Below are positions 39,759-49,118 of a DNA stretch of 50,050 bases, one piece after another. Every line of letters begins with the position of its first letter. Positions within the stretch are counted from its first letter, which is position 1. The notes under the pieces are model-generated. The model saw only the letters and a list, made by a program, of their open reading frames with translations. It had not been told where the DNA came from and did not search any database. Position numbers and translations under genes: made by a program. The stretch is taken from contig JAKAPQ010000002.1 in assembly GCA_021806945.1 (NCBI GenBank), positions 1 through 50,050 of the forward strand, written 5' to 3'. This DNA comes from a bacterium (GTDB lineage Bacteria; Vulcanimicrobiota; Vulcanimicrobiia; Vulcanimicrobiales; Vulcanimicrobiaceae).

Positions 39759-41447
39759 TCATGGCTGCTTCAGTATCGCCAGACCAAAGGGAGTGTTCAC
39801 GGAGTTCGAGATGGTCGCCGTAGGCGCGCCGGTGTAGGGCGGCGCGTACTCCGTCACGTCGTGGTTGTTGTAGTTCGCGACGAAGAGATTGCCGGAGGAG
39901 TCGAGTGCCAGACCCCAGGGCTGGCTCACGCCGCTCGAGATGGTCGCCGTCGGCGCGGCGTTGCTTGTGTCGGGCAATGCGTACTCCGTCACGTTGGTGT
40001 TGGCCCAGTTCGCGACGAAGAGATTGCCGGAGGAGTCGAGTGCCAGACCAGTGGGCTGGCTCACGGAGTTTGAGATGGTCGCTATCGGCGCGCCGGTGTA
40101 GGGCGATGCGTACTCCGTCACGTTGTTGTTGATGAGGTTCGCGACGAAGAGATTGCCGGAGGAGTTGAGTGCCAGACCAGTGGGCTGGCTCACGCCGCTC
40201 GAGATGGTCGCTATCGGCGCGCCGGTGTAGGGCGGCGCGTACTCCGTCACGGTGCCGCTGCCGTAGTTCGCGACGAAGAGATTGCCGGAGGAGTCGAGTG
40301 CCAGACCTTGGGGACCGCCCACGGAGTTTGAGATGGTCGCCGCCGGCGCGCCGGTGTAGGGCGGCGCGTACTCCGTCACGGTGTTGTTGCCGTAGTTCGC
40401 GACGAAGAGATCGCCGGAGGAATCGAATACCAGACCTTTGGGATTGCTCACGGAGTTCGAGATGGTCGCTATCGGCGCGGCGTTGCTTGTGTCGGGCAAT
40501 GCGTACTCCGTCACGTTGTTGCTGGCGTTGTTCGCGACGAAGAGCGCCAGAGCCAGATACTTCATGTCCACGGTGACCGTCACCGCCGCGCAGTTCGCGC
40601 CGGTCTGCGTGCAGCCGTTCGTCGCCTGACCGGTGAAGGTCGGCGTCACGGTGAACGATGCGGTGGTGCTCTGGAACGTCGCCGGCGGCGTCACGGTGAA
40701 CGAGTTCGGCGCCGATGCGCCCGTCGTCGAGCCGCTCGATGGCGAGGTGGTTACGGGCGAAAGCGAGCCGGAAACGGGACCGATGCTGAACAGCGGCGCG
40801 CCGATGCCGGCGATGATGTCGCCGTCGGCATCGAGCGACTCGACGATGAACTTGTGCGCGCCCTGGCCGATGAGATTGTAGCCGCCGCTGCCGTTCGCGG
40901 AGGTGTTTGAGTCCGCCGGAACGACGAGCGTGCTCGCTGGAACGCCCGAGAGGGCGATGTTGATGGTGTTGCTCTGCCCGGCGGTAATCGTGAACGCGAT
41001 CGCCTGCGCCGTGGAGAGGACGTTGCCAGTGCCGCCCGTCTGATCGTAGGTCGTCAAGGTCGCGGTATAGTTGCCGGCCTGAAGCCCCGGAACCGTCAGC
41101 GTACAGACGGTCAAGGCGAGCGTGCTGGTGCAACCGCTGCTGTTCACGGTGAGGTTCGCCGTCTGGTTGACGGTCGTCGGGCCGGAGATCGCGATGACGA
41201 TCGACTGCGTCGCGGTCGAGAGGTACTGCGGCCGCACCCCCTTCGTCCGCACGCTCGTGGCGGAGCGGGATGCCGCCGACGCGCTCTGCTGCGGAACGTT
41301 CATGACGAAGACGGCCGTGCCGGTGCCCTTCCCGTTGGTCGTTGGGCTCGTCGGCAGCATCGAGGAGCCGTGCGATCCGCCGGCGCAGCCTGCGAGTAAC
41401 GCTGCGGCGACCAGTGCGCGGATAAACCGAAGTCCGTGCGAAATCAT
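39759..41447 (-). CDS. NHL-propeller lipoprotein (copy 2)
   Basis: The 562-residue protein has a lipoprotein signal (RFIRALVAAALLAGCAGGSH), a Ser/Thr-rich segment with SVRTKGVRPQYLSTATQSIV, two Ig-like stretches, and from about 325 onward a beta-propeller of repeats of the form SGNLFVANYGNNTVTEYAPP then TISNSV.P.GLALDS. It is predicted to sit on the cell surface or in the envelope. DNA repeats within the propeller produce a strongly periodic sequence. It is a recent duplicate of the gene at 43249; the two share nearly identical N-terminal halves. Function is unknown. Confidence 0.8.
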   Translation of the reverse strand: MISHGLRFIRALVAAALLAGCAGGSHGSSMLPTSPTTNGKGTGTAVFVMNVPQQSASAASRSATSVRTKGVRPQYLSTATQSIVIAISGPTTVNQTANLTVNSSGCTSTLALTVCTLTVPGLQAGNYTATLTTYDQTGGTGNVLSTAQAIAFTITAGQSNTINIALSGVPASTLVVPADSNTSANGSGGYNLIGQGAHKFIVESLDADGDIIAGIGAPLFSIGPVSGSLSPVTTSPSSGSTTGASAPNSFTVTPPATFQSTTASFTVTPTFTGQATNGCTQTGANCAAVTVTVDMKYLALALFVANNASNNVTEYALPDTSNAAPIATISNSVSNPKGLVFDSSGDLFVANYGNNTVTEYAPPYTGAPAATISNSVGGPQGLALDSSGNLFVANYGSGTVTEYAPPYTGAPIATISSGVSQPTGLALNSSGNLFVANLINNNVTEYASPYTGAPIATISNSVSQPTGLALDSSGNLFVANWANTNVTEYALPDTSNAAPTATISSGVSQPWGLALDSSGNLFVANYNNHDVTEYAPPYTGAPTATISNSVNTPFGLAILKQP

Positions 41448-41463
41448 ATCCTCTTCTCCTTTG

Positions 41464-41553
41464 TTACTGAATGCCGCCGATGGTCGTGCTCGTGACCGTG
41501 ACGCCCACGATCGCGGTTTTGCCGCTACCGCCGGTTATGATAATCCGAGGCAT
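41464..41553 (-). pseudogene. 29-residue remnant of the Ig-like lipoprotein C-terminus
   Basis: ATG 41553 encodes MPRIIITGGSGKTAIVGVTV then TSTTIGGIQ. It lies 1 base after the stop of the first NHL gene and is the counterpart of the remnant at 39671. This proves that the repeat unit includes the 3' end of the upstream lipoprotein gene. Confidence 0.75.
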
Positions 41554-41554
41554 A

Positions 41555-43249
41555 TCATGGCTGCTCCAGTATCGCCAGGCCCCAGGGATTGCTCACCGCG
41601 TTCGAGATGGTCGCCGTCGGCGCGCCGGTGTAGGGCGGCGCGTACTCCGTCACGGCAGCAGACCAGTTCGCGACGAAGAGATTGCCGGAAGAATCGAATG
41701 TCAGACCTTGGGGAGTGCCCACGGAGTTCGAGATGGCCGCGATCGGCGTGCCGGTGTAGGGCGGCGCGTACTCCTTCACGTTGCCCCAGTCGTCCGAAAC
41801 GAAGAGATGGTCGGAGGAGTCGAATGCCAGACAGTTGGCGTGGGTCAGGCCGCTTAAGGAGACCGTCGTCGGCGTGCCGGTGTAGGGCGGCGCGTACTCC
41901 GTCACCTTGCCGCTGCCATAGTTCGCGACGAAGAGATCGCCGGAGGAATCGAATGCCAGACCAGTGGGAGTGGTCACGTTCGAGATGGTCATCTTCGGCG
42001 CGGCGTTGTTGGTGTCGGGCAATGCGTACTCCGTCACCGTGTTGTTGCCATTGTTCGCGACGAAGAGATCGCCGGAGGAGTCGGATGCTAGACCAGCGGG
42101 AGAGTTCACGGAGTTCGAGATGGTCGCCGTCGGCGCGCCGGTGTAGGGCGGCGCGTACTCCGTCACCGTAGCGATGCCGTGGTTCGCGACGAAGAGATTG
42201 CCGGAGGAGTCGAATGCCAGACCAAGGGGACCGCTCACGGAGTTCGAGATGGTCGCTATCGGCGCGGCGTTGCTTGTGTAGGGCAGCGCGTACTCCTTCA
42301 CGGTGTTGCTTCCATTGTTCGCGACGAAGAGCCCCTGCGTCAGATACTTCATGTCGACCGTTACGGTCACCGGGGCGCAGTTTGCGCCGGTTTGCGTGCA
42401 GCCGTCCGTCGCCTGACCGGTGAAGGTCGGCGTCACCGCGAACGACGCGGTCGTGCTCGCGAACGTCGTCGGCGGCGTTACCGTGAACGAGTTCGGCGCC
42501 GATGCGCTCGTCGTCGAGCCGCTCGACGGCGAGGTGGTGACGGGCGAAAGCGAGCCGGAAACGGCACCGATGCTAAACAGCGGCGCGCCAACGCCGGCGA
42601 TGATGTTGCCGTCGGCGTCGAGCGACTCGACCACGAACGCGTGCGCGCCCTGACCATACAGATCGTAACCGCCGCTGCCGTTGCCTACGGTGATGACGCC
42701 GGCCGGGATGACGACCGTGCTTACCGGAACGCCCGAGAGGGCGATGTTGATGGTGTTGCTCTGCCCGGCGGTAATCGTGAAGGCGATCGCCTGCGCCGCG
42801 GAGAGGACGTTGCCGGTCGCGGTGTTGGTTCCGGATGTATAGCCGTCGTAGGTCGTCAGGGTCGCGGTGTAGCTGCCGGCCTGAAGCCCCGGAACCGTCA
42901 GCGTACAGATCGTCGAGGCGAGCGTACTGGTGCAGCCGCTACTGTTGACGGTGAGGCCGGCCGTCTCGTTGACGGTCGTCGGGCCGGAGATCGCGATGAC
43001 GATCGACTGCGTCGCGGTCGAGAGGTACTGCGGCCGCACCCCCTTCGTCCGCACGCTCGTGGCGGAGCGGGATGCCGCCGACGCGCTCTGCGGCGGAACG
43101 TTGATGACGAAGACGGCCGTGCCGGTGCCCTTTCCGTTGGTCGTTGGGCTCGTCGGCAGCACCGAGGAGCCGCGCGATCCGCCGGCGCAGCCTGCGAGTA
43201 ACGCTGCGGCCGCCAGTGCGCCGAGAAACCGAAGCCCATGCGAAGTCAT
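41555..43249 (-). CDS. NHL-propeller lipoprotein (copy 1)
   Basis: The 564-residue paralog of the 39759 gene has signal GLRFLGALAAAALLAGCAGG, the same VRPQYLSTATQSIV linker, DGCTQTGANC, and a propeller of about eight repeats (SSGNLFVANHGIATVTEYAP, SGDLFVANNGNNTVTEYALP). An extra Thr-rich insert (DGYTSGTNTATGNVLSAAQA) and different blade number or order separate it from copy 2. AAAGGAG precedes ATG. It starts 16 bases after the 218-residue lipoprotein gene. Confidence 0.8.
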   Translation of the reverse strand: MTSHGLRFLGALAAAALLAGCAGGSRGSSVLPTSPTTNGKGTGTAVFVINVPPQSASAASRSATSVRTKGVRPQYLSTATQSIVIAISGPTTVNETAGLTVNSSGCTSTLASTICTLTVPGLQAGSYTATLTTYDGYTSGTNTATGNVLSAAQAIAFTITAGQSNTINIALSGVPVSTVVIPAGVITVGNGSGGYDLYGQGAHAFVVESLDADGNIIAGVGAPLFSIGAVSGSLSPVTTSPSSGSTTSASAPNSFTVTPPTTFASTTASFAVTPTFTGQATDGCTQTGANCAPVTVTVDMKYLTQGLFVANNGSNTVKEYALPYTSNAAPIATISNSVSGPLGLAFDSSGNLFVANHGIATVTEYAPPYTGAPTATISNSVNSPAGLASDSSGDLFVANNGNNTVTEYALPDTNNAAPKMTISNVTTPTGLAFDSSGDLFVANYGSGKVTEYAPPYTGTPTTVSLSGLTHANCLAFDSSDHLFVSDDWGNVKEYAPPYTGTPIAAISNSVGTPQGLTFDSSGNLFVANWSAAVTEYAPPYTGAPTATISNAVSNPWGLAILEQP

Positions 43250-43265
43250 ATCCTCTGCTCCTTTG

Positions 43266-43922
43266 TTACTGAATGCCGACGCTCGTGCTCGTGACCGTCA
43301 CGCCCACGGTCGCGGTTTTGCCGCTGCCGCCGGTGACGGTGATCTGACAGGTGCCGACGCCAGCCGGCGTGACCTCGTAGACCGCGGTGCCGCCGGAGTT
43401 GCTCGTCACGCTGACCGTAACGACTCCCGTGCAACTGTCGCTCTCGCTGTAGGCGCCGGTATAGTTCGACTGCGAGACGTTGAGGTTTTGGAAGTAGCTC
43501 GCGCCGATCTGGAGGAAGCTCAACGACGACGGGTTGACGGTGACGCCGCCGCCACCGACGTTCGGCGCCGAGGTGATCGTCAGGACCGCCGACTCGTTTG
43601 CGGCACCGGTGAAGGTTGCGGTGCAGCCGCCCGCGCCGATCGGCGTGACCGAGTATGTGACGGTGCCCAGAGCGACGCGGCTCGTCTGCGCGATCGTCGC
43701 AACACCCTTGCAGGTGTCGCTCTCCGTGTAGGCGGTCGTGAGCGTCGACTGCCAAACGGTCACGGTCTGCGCGGCGCTCGCGCCGAGCGCCGTGAACTTC
43801 ATGGTGCTTGTCGAGAGCCTAACGGGTTGCGGTGGCGGCGCTGGTATGGTACCGCCGCCCCCGCAACCGAAGAGCAGCGCCGCGAGTGTCGAGGCGATCG
43901 CGGCCCCAAGAAACCGACGCAT
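43266..43922 (-). CDS. Lipoprotein with two Ig/BACON-like repeats
   Basis: The 218-residue protein starts with a lipobox (IASTLAALLFGCGGGG) and a Pro linker. It has two tandem beta domains, each with a form ...YTESDTCKGVATI...GAGGCTATFTGAANESAVLTIT and ...YSESDSCTGVVTV...GVGTCQITVTGGSGKTATVG, that is, a paired Cys per repeat. It is probably a surface protein. The ATG overlaps the stop of the upstream 421-residue gene (TAATG). Its last 28 codons recur downstream of both NHL genes. Confidence 0.7.
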   Translation of the reverse strand: MRRFLGAAIASTLAALLFGCGGGGTIPAPPPQPVRLSTSTMKFTALGASAAQTVTVWQSTLTTAYTESDTCKGVATIAQTSRVALGTVTYSVTPIGAGGCTATFTGAANESAVLTITSAPNVGGGGVTVNPSSLSFLQIGASYFQNLNVSQSNYTGAYSESDSCTGVVTVSVTSNSGGTAVYEVTPAGVGTCQITVTGGSGKTATVGVTVTSTSVGIQ

Positions 43923-45163
43923 TAGTGTACGATGACGCTCGTATAGGTGTATGACGCATTCGCGGTTACGGTCTGCGCCAAGCTTGCGCTATCCTCGAAC
44001 GAGACGCTGCACGTTCCCGGGTTGTTGCCCGTGTTTGCCGTCAGCGTCCAGGTCGGCGTACTGCCCGTCATCGTGGAACCGGCGGTCCCGCCGGTGCAGG
44101 TGTTCGCAGATTGGGTGAAGGCCTGGCTGTAGGGGGCGTCCGTCCAGCCCGGCTCCGAGGGCACGAGCGTCGCGGTGTCGCCGCCGGTAACGAGCGATAT
44201 TGACGCCGGCGTGCCGGTCGTTCCGTTCGAGCACAGGTCCGAGGAGTTCGCGCAGGTTGCGGTGAGCACGGGAGCACCGAGAACCGCCGGCTCCGAGACG
44301 GAGGTGCTGTTCGTCGCCTGGATCGTGGCGCTGTCGTTCACGTAGAAGGTCGTCGCCGGAACGGAGAGCCCGCCGTATGCGACGGTGATGACGTTCGAGG
44401 GCGTCGCACTTGCAGGTGCGCTCGCGCTGCCTCCGGTGAAGGAGAGCGCGTACGACTGGCTCGTCGTCGTGAACGGTGCGCTGTTCGGCAGATTGTCGGA
44501 GAGACTGAAGGTGACCGGCGAGCCTGCGGAGGTTTCGTAGCTTCCCGGCCCGATGATGGTGGCAGCGCTGGGGTCCTTGACCGTAAGGACGATGGTGCCG
44601 CTGCTGCTGCTGTCGGCCGTGAAGCTCGGCGCGGCGCTCCACGCTACCGAGTACGAATGGACGACCGGGTTGAGCGTGTACGGTCCGAGATTGTTCGCTA
44701 CGCCTGCCGCGATCGTGATGGGGGTCTCTGTGTCCAGGGAGAGCGGCGTTCCCGTTTCGTTCGTCGTGGAGTACAGCGCGAACGCCCATGTCTCGCCGGT
44801 GCCCACAGGCGCCGCCACGGTGATCGTGCACAGCGTCGCGGAGCCGGTGCCGCTGCACCCGGGCGACGTATTCGTTAGGCCGAAGTCCTGCGGCGTGCCG
44901 CCATCGATCGCGATCGACATCGATTGCGTGTTCGTCGAGATATAGTCCGGGCGAACGCTCGCGGTGCCGCGGCTGTTCGACGAACTGGTGCCGGTGCCGC
45001 TACGGCGCGGGATCGTAATCGTCAGCGTCGCGTTCGCCTTCCCGTGGTCGGTGATGCCGGTCGGGGGCATCGTGCCGCCGGGGTTAGCGCCTCCCGAACA
45101 CGCAACGAATGCGAGCATGAAAGTACCCGCCAAGAGAAGGTGCCCACGTAGGTTCGCGTTCAT
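43922..45163 (-). CDS. Ser/Thr-rich surface lipoprotein
   Basis: From ATG 45163 (AAGGAGA site) the 413-residue protein has lipobox FMLAFVACSGG, the linker SVRPDYISTNTQSMSIAID, which is similar to the NHL proteins (VRPQYLSTATQSIVIAIS), and several Ser/Thr-rich beta domains with single paired cysteines (CSGTGSATLC, CTGGTAGSTM). There is no propeller. It is the first gene of the lipoprotein operon and shares its N-terminal architecture with the propeller proteins, so the family is related. Function is unknown. Confidence 0.7.
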   Translation of the reverse strand: MNANLRGHLLLAGTFMLAFVACSGGANPGGTMPPTGITDHGKANATLTITIPRRSGTGTSSSNSRGTASVRPDYISTNTQSMSIAIDGGTPQDFGLTNTSPGCSGTGSATLCTITVAAPVGTGETWAFALYSTTNETGTPLSLDTETPITIAAGVANNLGPYTLNPVVHSYSVAWSAAPSFTADSSSSGTIVLTVKDPSAATIIGPGSYETSAGSPVTFSLSDNLPNSAPFTTTSQSYALSFTGGSASAPASATPSNVITVAYGGLSVPATTFYVNDSATIQATNSTSVSEPAVLGAPVLTATCANSSDLCSNGTTGTPASISLVTGGDTATLVPSEPGWTDAPYSQAFTQSANTCTGGTAGSTMTGSTPTWTLTANTGNNPGTCSVSFEDSASLAQTVTANASYTYTSVIVH

Positions 45164-45327
45164 GCTGAATCTCCTTCGAACAGCCAAGCATCGTTATAGA
45201 GAGAGTCACCTTACACGGTGGCTCGGCGTTCTCGTCGCGCGGACCAAAGAGTCAAGATGCCCGAGGTAGAGAGCACGTGCGAGCAGATTAGCAGATCGAG
45301 CGTCCGATTACCGTCCGAAGGAAACGG

Positions 45328-45756
45328 TTATGCGCCGAGGGGCTCGGAGACGGCGTCGGCGATCTCGGTCAAGAGCTGGCGGCGGGGAGTAGAAGCACCT
45401 TGCGAGAGCAGATTCTCGAAGCGCTCGGTTCCCAGCGAGGCCGAAATGCGGGCCAACATGGCGGCCCATTCCGGGGTTGCGACCGGATCCATCAGCGCCA
45501 GGAATTCGCCGCGAACCGTGCGGGCTGCGTCGGCGCCGCGCTCCGCGGTTGCGTGGTCGCCTGCCTCCGCGCAGCTCTGCGCCGTATCTTCCAAGACGCC
45601 CGCTATCAGATACGACTCTTCGATGGCCGAGAGCACACGCAGGGCCTCGCTGTGTTTCGCCAGCGCTTCCGCAAGGAGCCCCCGCATGCGCAGAATGCCG
45701 CCGTGCCCGTTCACCGCGTCGACGTCAGTAATTACGTCCGGTCGGATAATCTCAGG
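45328..45756 (-). pseudogene. TPR remnant of a BTAD/LuxR-type regulator
   Basis: The frame (Met at 45714 or open to 45756) encodes helical repeats: LLAEALAKHSEALRVLSAIE, AGVLEDTAQSCAEAGDHATA, AARISASLGTERFENLLSQG. This is the C-terminal TPR tail of large regulators, in line with the neighbouring gene, but no DNA-binding or ATPase part precedes it. It lies directly after the stop of the 45757 regulator. It is most likely a leftover of a lost paralog. Confidence 0.5.
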
Positions 45757-48696
45757 TTATATTGACACCGAGGGGGCCGGCCGTTCTGCAGACTGCTCAG
45801 CTGCGTGAGCAATCTGGTTTATGGTCAGCGACTTGCCGTATGCCCATGCGACTTCGAATTGGCGCTCCCCGAGCAGCGCCTTTACCTTGTCCGTCGTTTC
45901 GCAGAAGAATACGTGGTTTTCTTCTTGTAGGCTCAGGTGTTTGGCTTCTCGCAGAGTCCAGGCTTTGGCGAAGGTCCGAGCCGCTTCGAGGTGATCTCCG
46001 GCACGAAACGAGGCGAGCCCGTAGCCGAACAGCGAGAGCATCGTGAAAATCGGATGCTCGACTTGCGAAAGAATGTGGAGGGCTCGTGCGTAAAGGGCAA
46101 TCGCCCGCCGCTGATCGCCCATCATAGAAAGGAGATTGGACAAGGTCTGCAAACCGTCCGCGAGACGAGCCTGTTCGCCAAGTCGTTCGTACGTAGCGAT
46201 GCATTCGTTACCGTAGGTAATCCCTTGATCGTATCTCCCCAACATCTCGCAACAAAGCGTGAGGGAGCGCAGCGCATAGGCTACGCCACGCTCGTTGCCG
46301 GTGGCCCGAAACGCGTCCAAGACCCGCTCGAATAGTCCAAATGCCCTTTCATATTGGTTGGTACTTTGGGCGACTGCGCCCAAATTTGCGATCGTCTCGG
46401 CTGCGGCCCATGCGTCTCCCTTGCGCTCTTGCATCTCCAGGCACGTTTCGTACAGGCTGCCGGCTCTTGCCGGATCTCCGTGGTTGAACTCTAGGATCGC
46501 AAGCGCATTAAGGACCTCGAGCTCTTGCACCTCAAGGTTACCGGCGCGGCACTGTTGAAGCGCAAGTTCGAAATACGTTCTGGCTGCCGCTGCATCGGCT
46601 TTCTCCTTTTCGAACATGCCTGCGGCTTGGAAAGCGCGCGCCCGAAGTTCAACGGGTTCGTATTCGAATATCGGCGAATCCAAGAGCGCATGCAGCACTG
46701 CCTGCGCTTCATCGAACGTCCAGCGGAAAATCCAGTAGCGCCAGAGTGATGTAATGAGTCGAAGAGCCATCGAGTGATTGGCATTCGCACTCCACCGGAG
46801 CGCCGCCGCGAAGTTACTTGCATCGAGGTCGCAGCACCGGTAGGCTTCCAGCTCTTGCTCGCTTACGAACTCCGCTGCGTGGCGTTGAGCAAACTCGGAA
46901 TAGTGCATGGCGTGCGCAGTTTGCGCGATACCCAGGTCTGCGGACTCTCGTAGGCGCTCGGCTGCAAAGGCCCGAACGGTCTCGAGTAGGACAAAGCGGG
47001 GCTCGCTTTCGGCGAAGCGCGTCTGTACCAGCGAACTCTCCACGAGTTCCGAAAACGCCGGCAGTACGTCCGCGAAGAGATCTCCGCACACGCTCTGCGC
47101 GGCTTCCATCGTGAAACTTCCGGCAAATACCGAGAGTCGTGCAAACACCTGCTGCTCCGGACGAGAGAGAAGCGCATAGCTCCATTGCAGCGAAGCTTCG
47201 ACTGTCGAATGCCGTATCGTCACCTGGCGCGCGCCGTGGCTGCGATTTGAAAAAACCGTCGACCGATCGGCGAGCCGCTTGAGAATGCCTTCCAGCGTGA
47301 GAAGGTTGGCTCGCGCGGCAACCAACTCGATAGCCAGCGGCAGACCGTCGATGCGCGCAAGAATGTCGCCCACGTTTCGCGCATTCTCCGCCGTAAGCCG
47401 AAGCCACGGTGCGACGGTCGCGGCCCGTTCCAAGAACAGGCGAGCGGCGGGGTACCGCATTACCTCTTCGGCGTTGTGGTGCGTCGCCTCCGGTGGAACG
47501 GGCAGCGGCTGGAGATGCAATACCGATTCGTCGCTCGCCTTTAGCCGATGGCGACTCGTCGCGAGCACGCTGGCCTTGCTTCCCGCGAAGAGCGCCGCGG
47601 CGAACTCGCCCGCGTCGATGCACACCTGCTCGCAGTTGTCCAGCACCAGCAGCGCCGGTTGTGCGTCCAGCGCATGCAGGATTGCCGGCATGGGAGATGC
47701 GGTAGGGGTGATCTCTCTTCTCAGTACCTGCGCGACGCTGCGCTCGATATCCACGCGGCTGGAGGACTGTGCGAGATCGACGAACCAGACGCCGCCGGGA
47801 AACCGCTCTAACTGGTTGAACGCGCTTCGGCGCGCCAGCCTGGTCTTGCCGATTCCGGCGGGGCCGAGAATCGTTACGAGGCGGTGGTCGGCAAGCCGCG
47901 TGCCGACCTCTTCCAACTCCGCTTCACGGCCGACGAACGAGTTCGTCTCCCCAGTCAAATTATGCGGGGTCGAGCCGGCCTCCGAGGCGTAAAGGATTTC
48001 CTGGAAGAGCTGTGTCGTCTCACGTTCGGGTTCGACGTCGAGCTCGGTCCGCAAGCGCGCCGCGAGGACGTTGTATTCGCGCAACGCCCCGGCGCGATCG
48101 CCGGTCTCCCTGCGTAGCGACATCAAGGCGCGCACGTGGCCCTCGTCCAGCGGGTCGGCGGCGACGAGCCGCTCCAAATAGAGCCGGGCGTCAGGGTGCC
48201 GGCCGGTCTTGTAGGACGCATACGCCAAGTCCGTGAGCATCGCGACATACCGCTCGTCAAGGGCCTGGCGCTCCGGTTCCAGCGCGTCGTCGTGAACGCC
48301 CACGCAGAGTTCGCCCTGGCGAAGCGCCACCGCTTTTTCGAATGTCCGCGGATCCGAGGAGAGGCGCAAGAAATCGACGACGTCGCAGCCGAGCTGCTCG
48401 CCGTTCCAACAGGCGCCGTTCTTGGTCAGAGCGAGTGCATTCGACGGCAGCGTCTTGACGAGCAGGTGCAGGTGGCGCCGAAGGTTCGCGCGCGCTTCAT
48501 CGTCCGTCGTCTCGGGCCAAAGAATCTCTGCGAGCCGAGAGCGCAGCTGAGGGGTTTCGAAATGAACGACCAAGATGGCTAGTAGCGCCACCGCTTTGGC
48601 CGGCACGGCAAGGCGCGTCGCCACGCCACCGGCACAAAGCGCCGGCGTACCGAAGAGTTGAAGGCGAAACGGCGCCGACTCGTCGGGTACGGGCAT
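45757..48696 (-). CDS. BTAD-type AAA transcriptional regulator with TPR tail
   Basis: From ATG 48696 the 979-residue protein has a winged helix (FRLQLFGTPALCAGGVATRL, LAEILWPETTDDEARANLRR), BTAD helices, an AAA/NB-ARC ATPase with FVGREAELEEVGTRLADHRL, Walker A LGPAGIGKTRL (277-287), Walker B LLVLDNCEQVC, and a long helical TPR region after residue 600 (NALAILEFNHGDPARAGSLY, GVAYALRSLTLCCEMLGRYD). It resembles AfsR-type regulators that integrate phosphorylation or ligand signals. The frame is open upstream to 49398 but the extra residues look like noise. Confidence 0.87.
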   Translation of the reverse strand: MPVPDESAPFRLQLFGTPALCAGGVATRLAVPAKAVALLAILVVHFETPQLRSRLAEILWPETTDDEARANLRRHLHLLVKTLPSNALALTKNGACWNGEQLGCDVVDFLRLSSDPRTFEKAVALRQGELCVGVHDDALEPERQALDERYVAMLTDLAYASYKTGRHPDARLYLERLVAADPLDEGHVRALMSLRRETGDRAGALREYNVLAARLRTELDVEPERETTQLFQEILYASEAGSTPHNLTGETNSFVGREAELEEVGTRLADHRLVTILGPAGIGKTRLARRSAFNQLERFPGGVWFVDLAQSSSRVDIERSVAQVLRREITPTASPMPAILHALDAQPALLVLDNCEQVCIDAGEFAAALFAGSKASVLATSRHRLKASDESVLHLQPLPVPPEATHHNAEEVMRYPAARLFLERAATVAPWLRLTAENARNVGDILARIDGLPLAIELVAARANLLTLEGILKRLADRSTVFSNRSHGARQVTIRHSTVEASLQWSYALLSRPEQQVFARLSVFAGSFTMEAAQSVCGDLFADVLPAFSELVESSLVQTRFAESEPRFVLLETVRAFAAERLRESADLGIAQTAHAMHYSEFAQRHAAEFVSEQELEAYRCCDLDASNFAAALRWSANANHSMALRLITSLWRYWIFRWTFDEAQAVLHALLDSPIFEYEPVELRARAFQAAGMFEKEKADAAAARTYFELALQQCRAGNLEVQELEVLNALAILEFNHGDPARAGSLYETCLEMQERKGDAWAAAETIANLGAVAQSTNQYERAFGLFERVLDAFRATGNERGVAYALRSLTLCCEMLGRYDQGITYGNECIATYERLGEQARLADGLQTLSNLLSMMGDQRRAIALYARALHILSQVEHPIFTMLSLFGYGLASFRAGDHLEAARTFAKAWTLREAKHLSLQEENHVFFCETTDKVKALLGERQFEVAWAYGKSLTINQIAHAAEQSAERPAPSVSI

Positions 48697-48782
48697 CCGT
48701 CCGATACTTAGCGTCCGAGCCGCCACCCTTCCTTGTCTTCCTGCCTTTGGGGGGCCAAAAGATCGTCCGGCCATCGTCCGGC

Positions 48783-49049
48783 CTATGAAAGCGTTTTTAA
48801 CCTGCCGCGTTCGTGCGAGAGGACGAGAAGCGCCAGTTGCGCTCGCGTACCGATCTCCATCTTCTGAAAGATGGACTGCAAGCGCTGCTCGACGGTCCGG
48901 AGGCTGACGCCGAGTGCCGCGGCGATTTCGGAGTTCGACTTCCCGGCGGCCACCATGCGAGCGATCTCGAGTTCTCGGCGCGTGAGTTCCATGCCGACCA
49001 GCGTATAGCGCCCGCCGTCCGATTTGCGTCCGGCGGTCTTGGCGGCCAC
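48783..49049 (-). CDS. LuxR-type HTH protein (stand-alone or split tail)
   Basis: From GTG 49049 (GGGGAGGGG site) 88 residues. The C-terminal part is a LuxR HTH: LTRRELEIARMVAAGKSNSE then IAAALGVSLRTVEQRLQSIF and QKMEIGTRAQLALLVLS. There is no receiver or ligand domain. BTAD/AAA regulators of this kind often end in a LuxR domain, so the gene could be the detached DNA-binding part of a former regulator, or act with the neighbouring one. Confidence 0.75.
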   Translation of the reverse strand: MAAKTAGRKSDGGRYTLVGMELTRRELEIARMVAAGKSNSEIAAALGVSLRTVEQRLQSIFQKMEIGTRAQLALLVLSHERGRLKTLS

Positions 49050-49118
49050 GAAATCGCCCCTCCCCACTGTCCGGGGCCTCGTAAAACTGCCGGCGCCGCT
49101 GGCTTACTGCCTTGTGGC

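Noticed and set aside
39756-43201. Regular short repeats suggesting a CRISPR array or large plus-strand genes
   Set aside because: The periodicity comes from NHL blades on the minus strand (about 100-130 bases per blade, imperfect), not from identical direct repeats with unique spacers. Plus-strand frames here are shadows.
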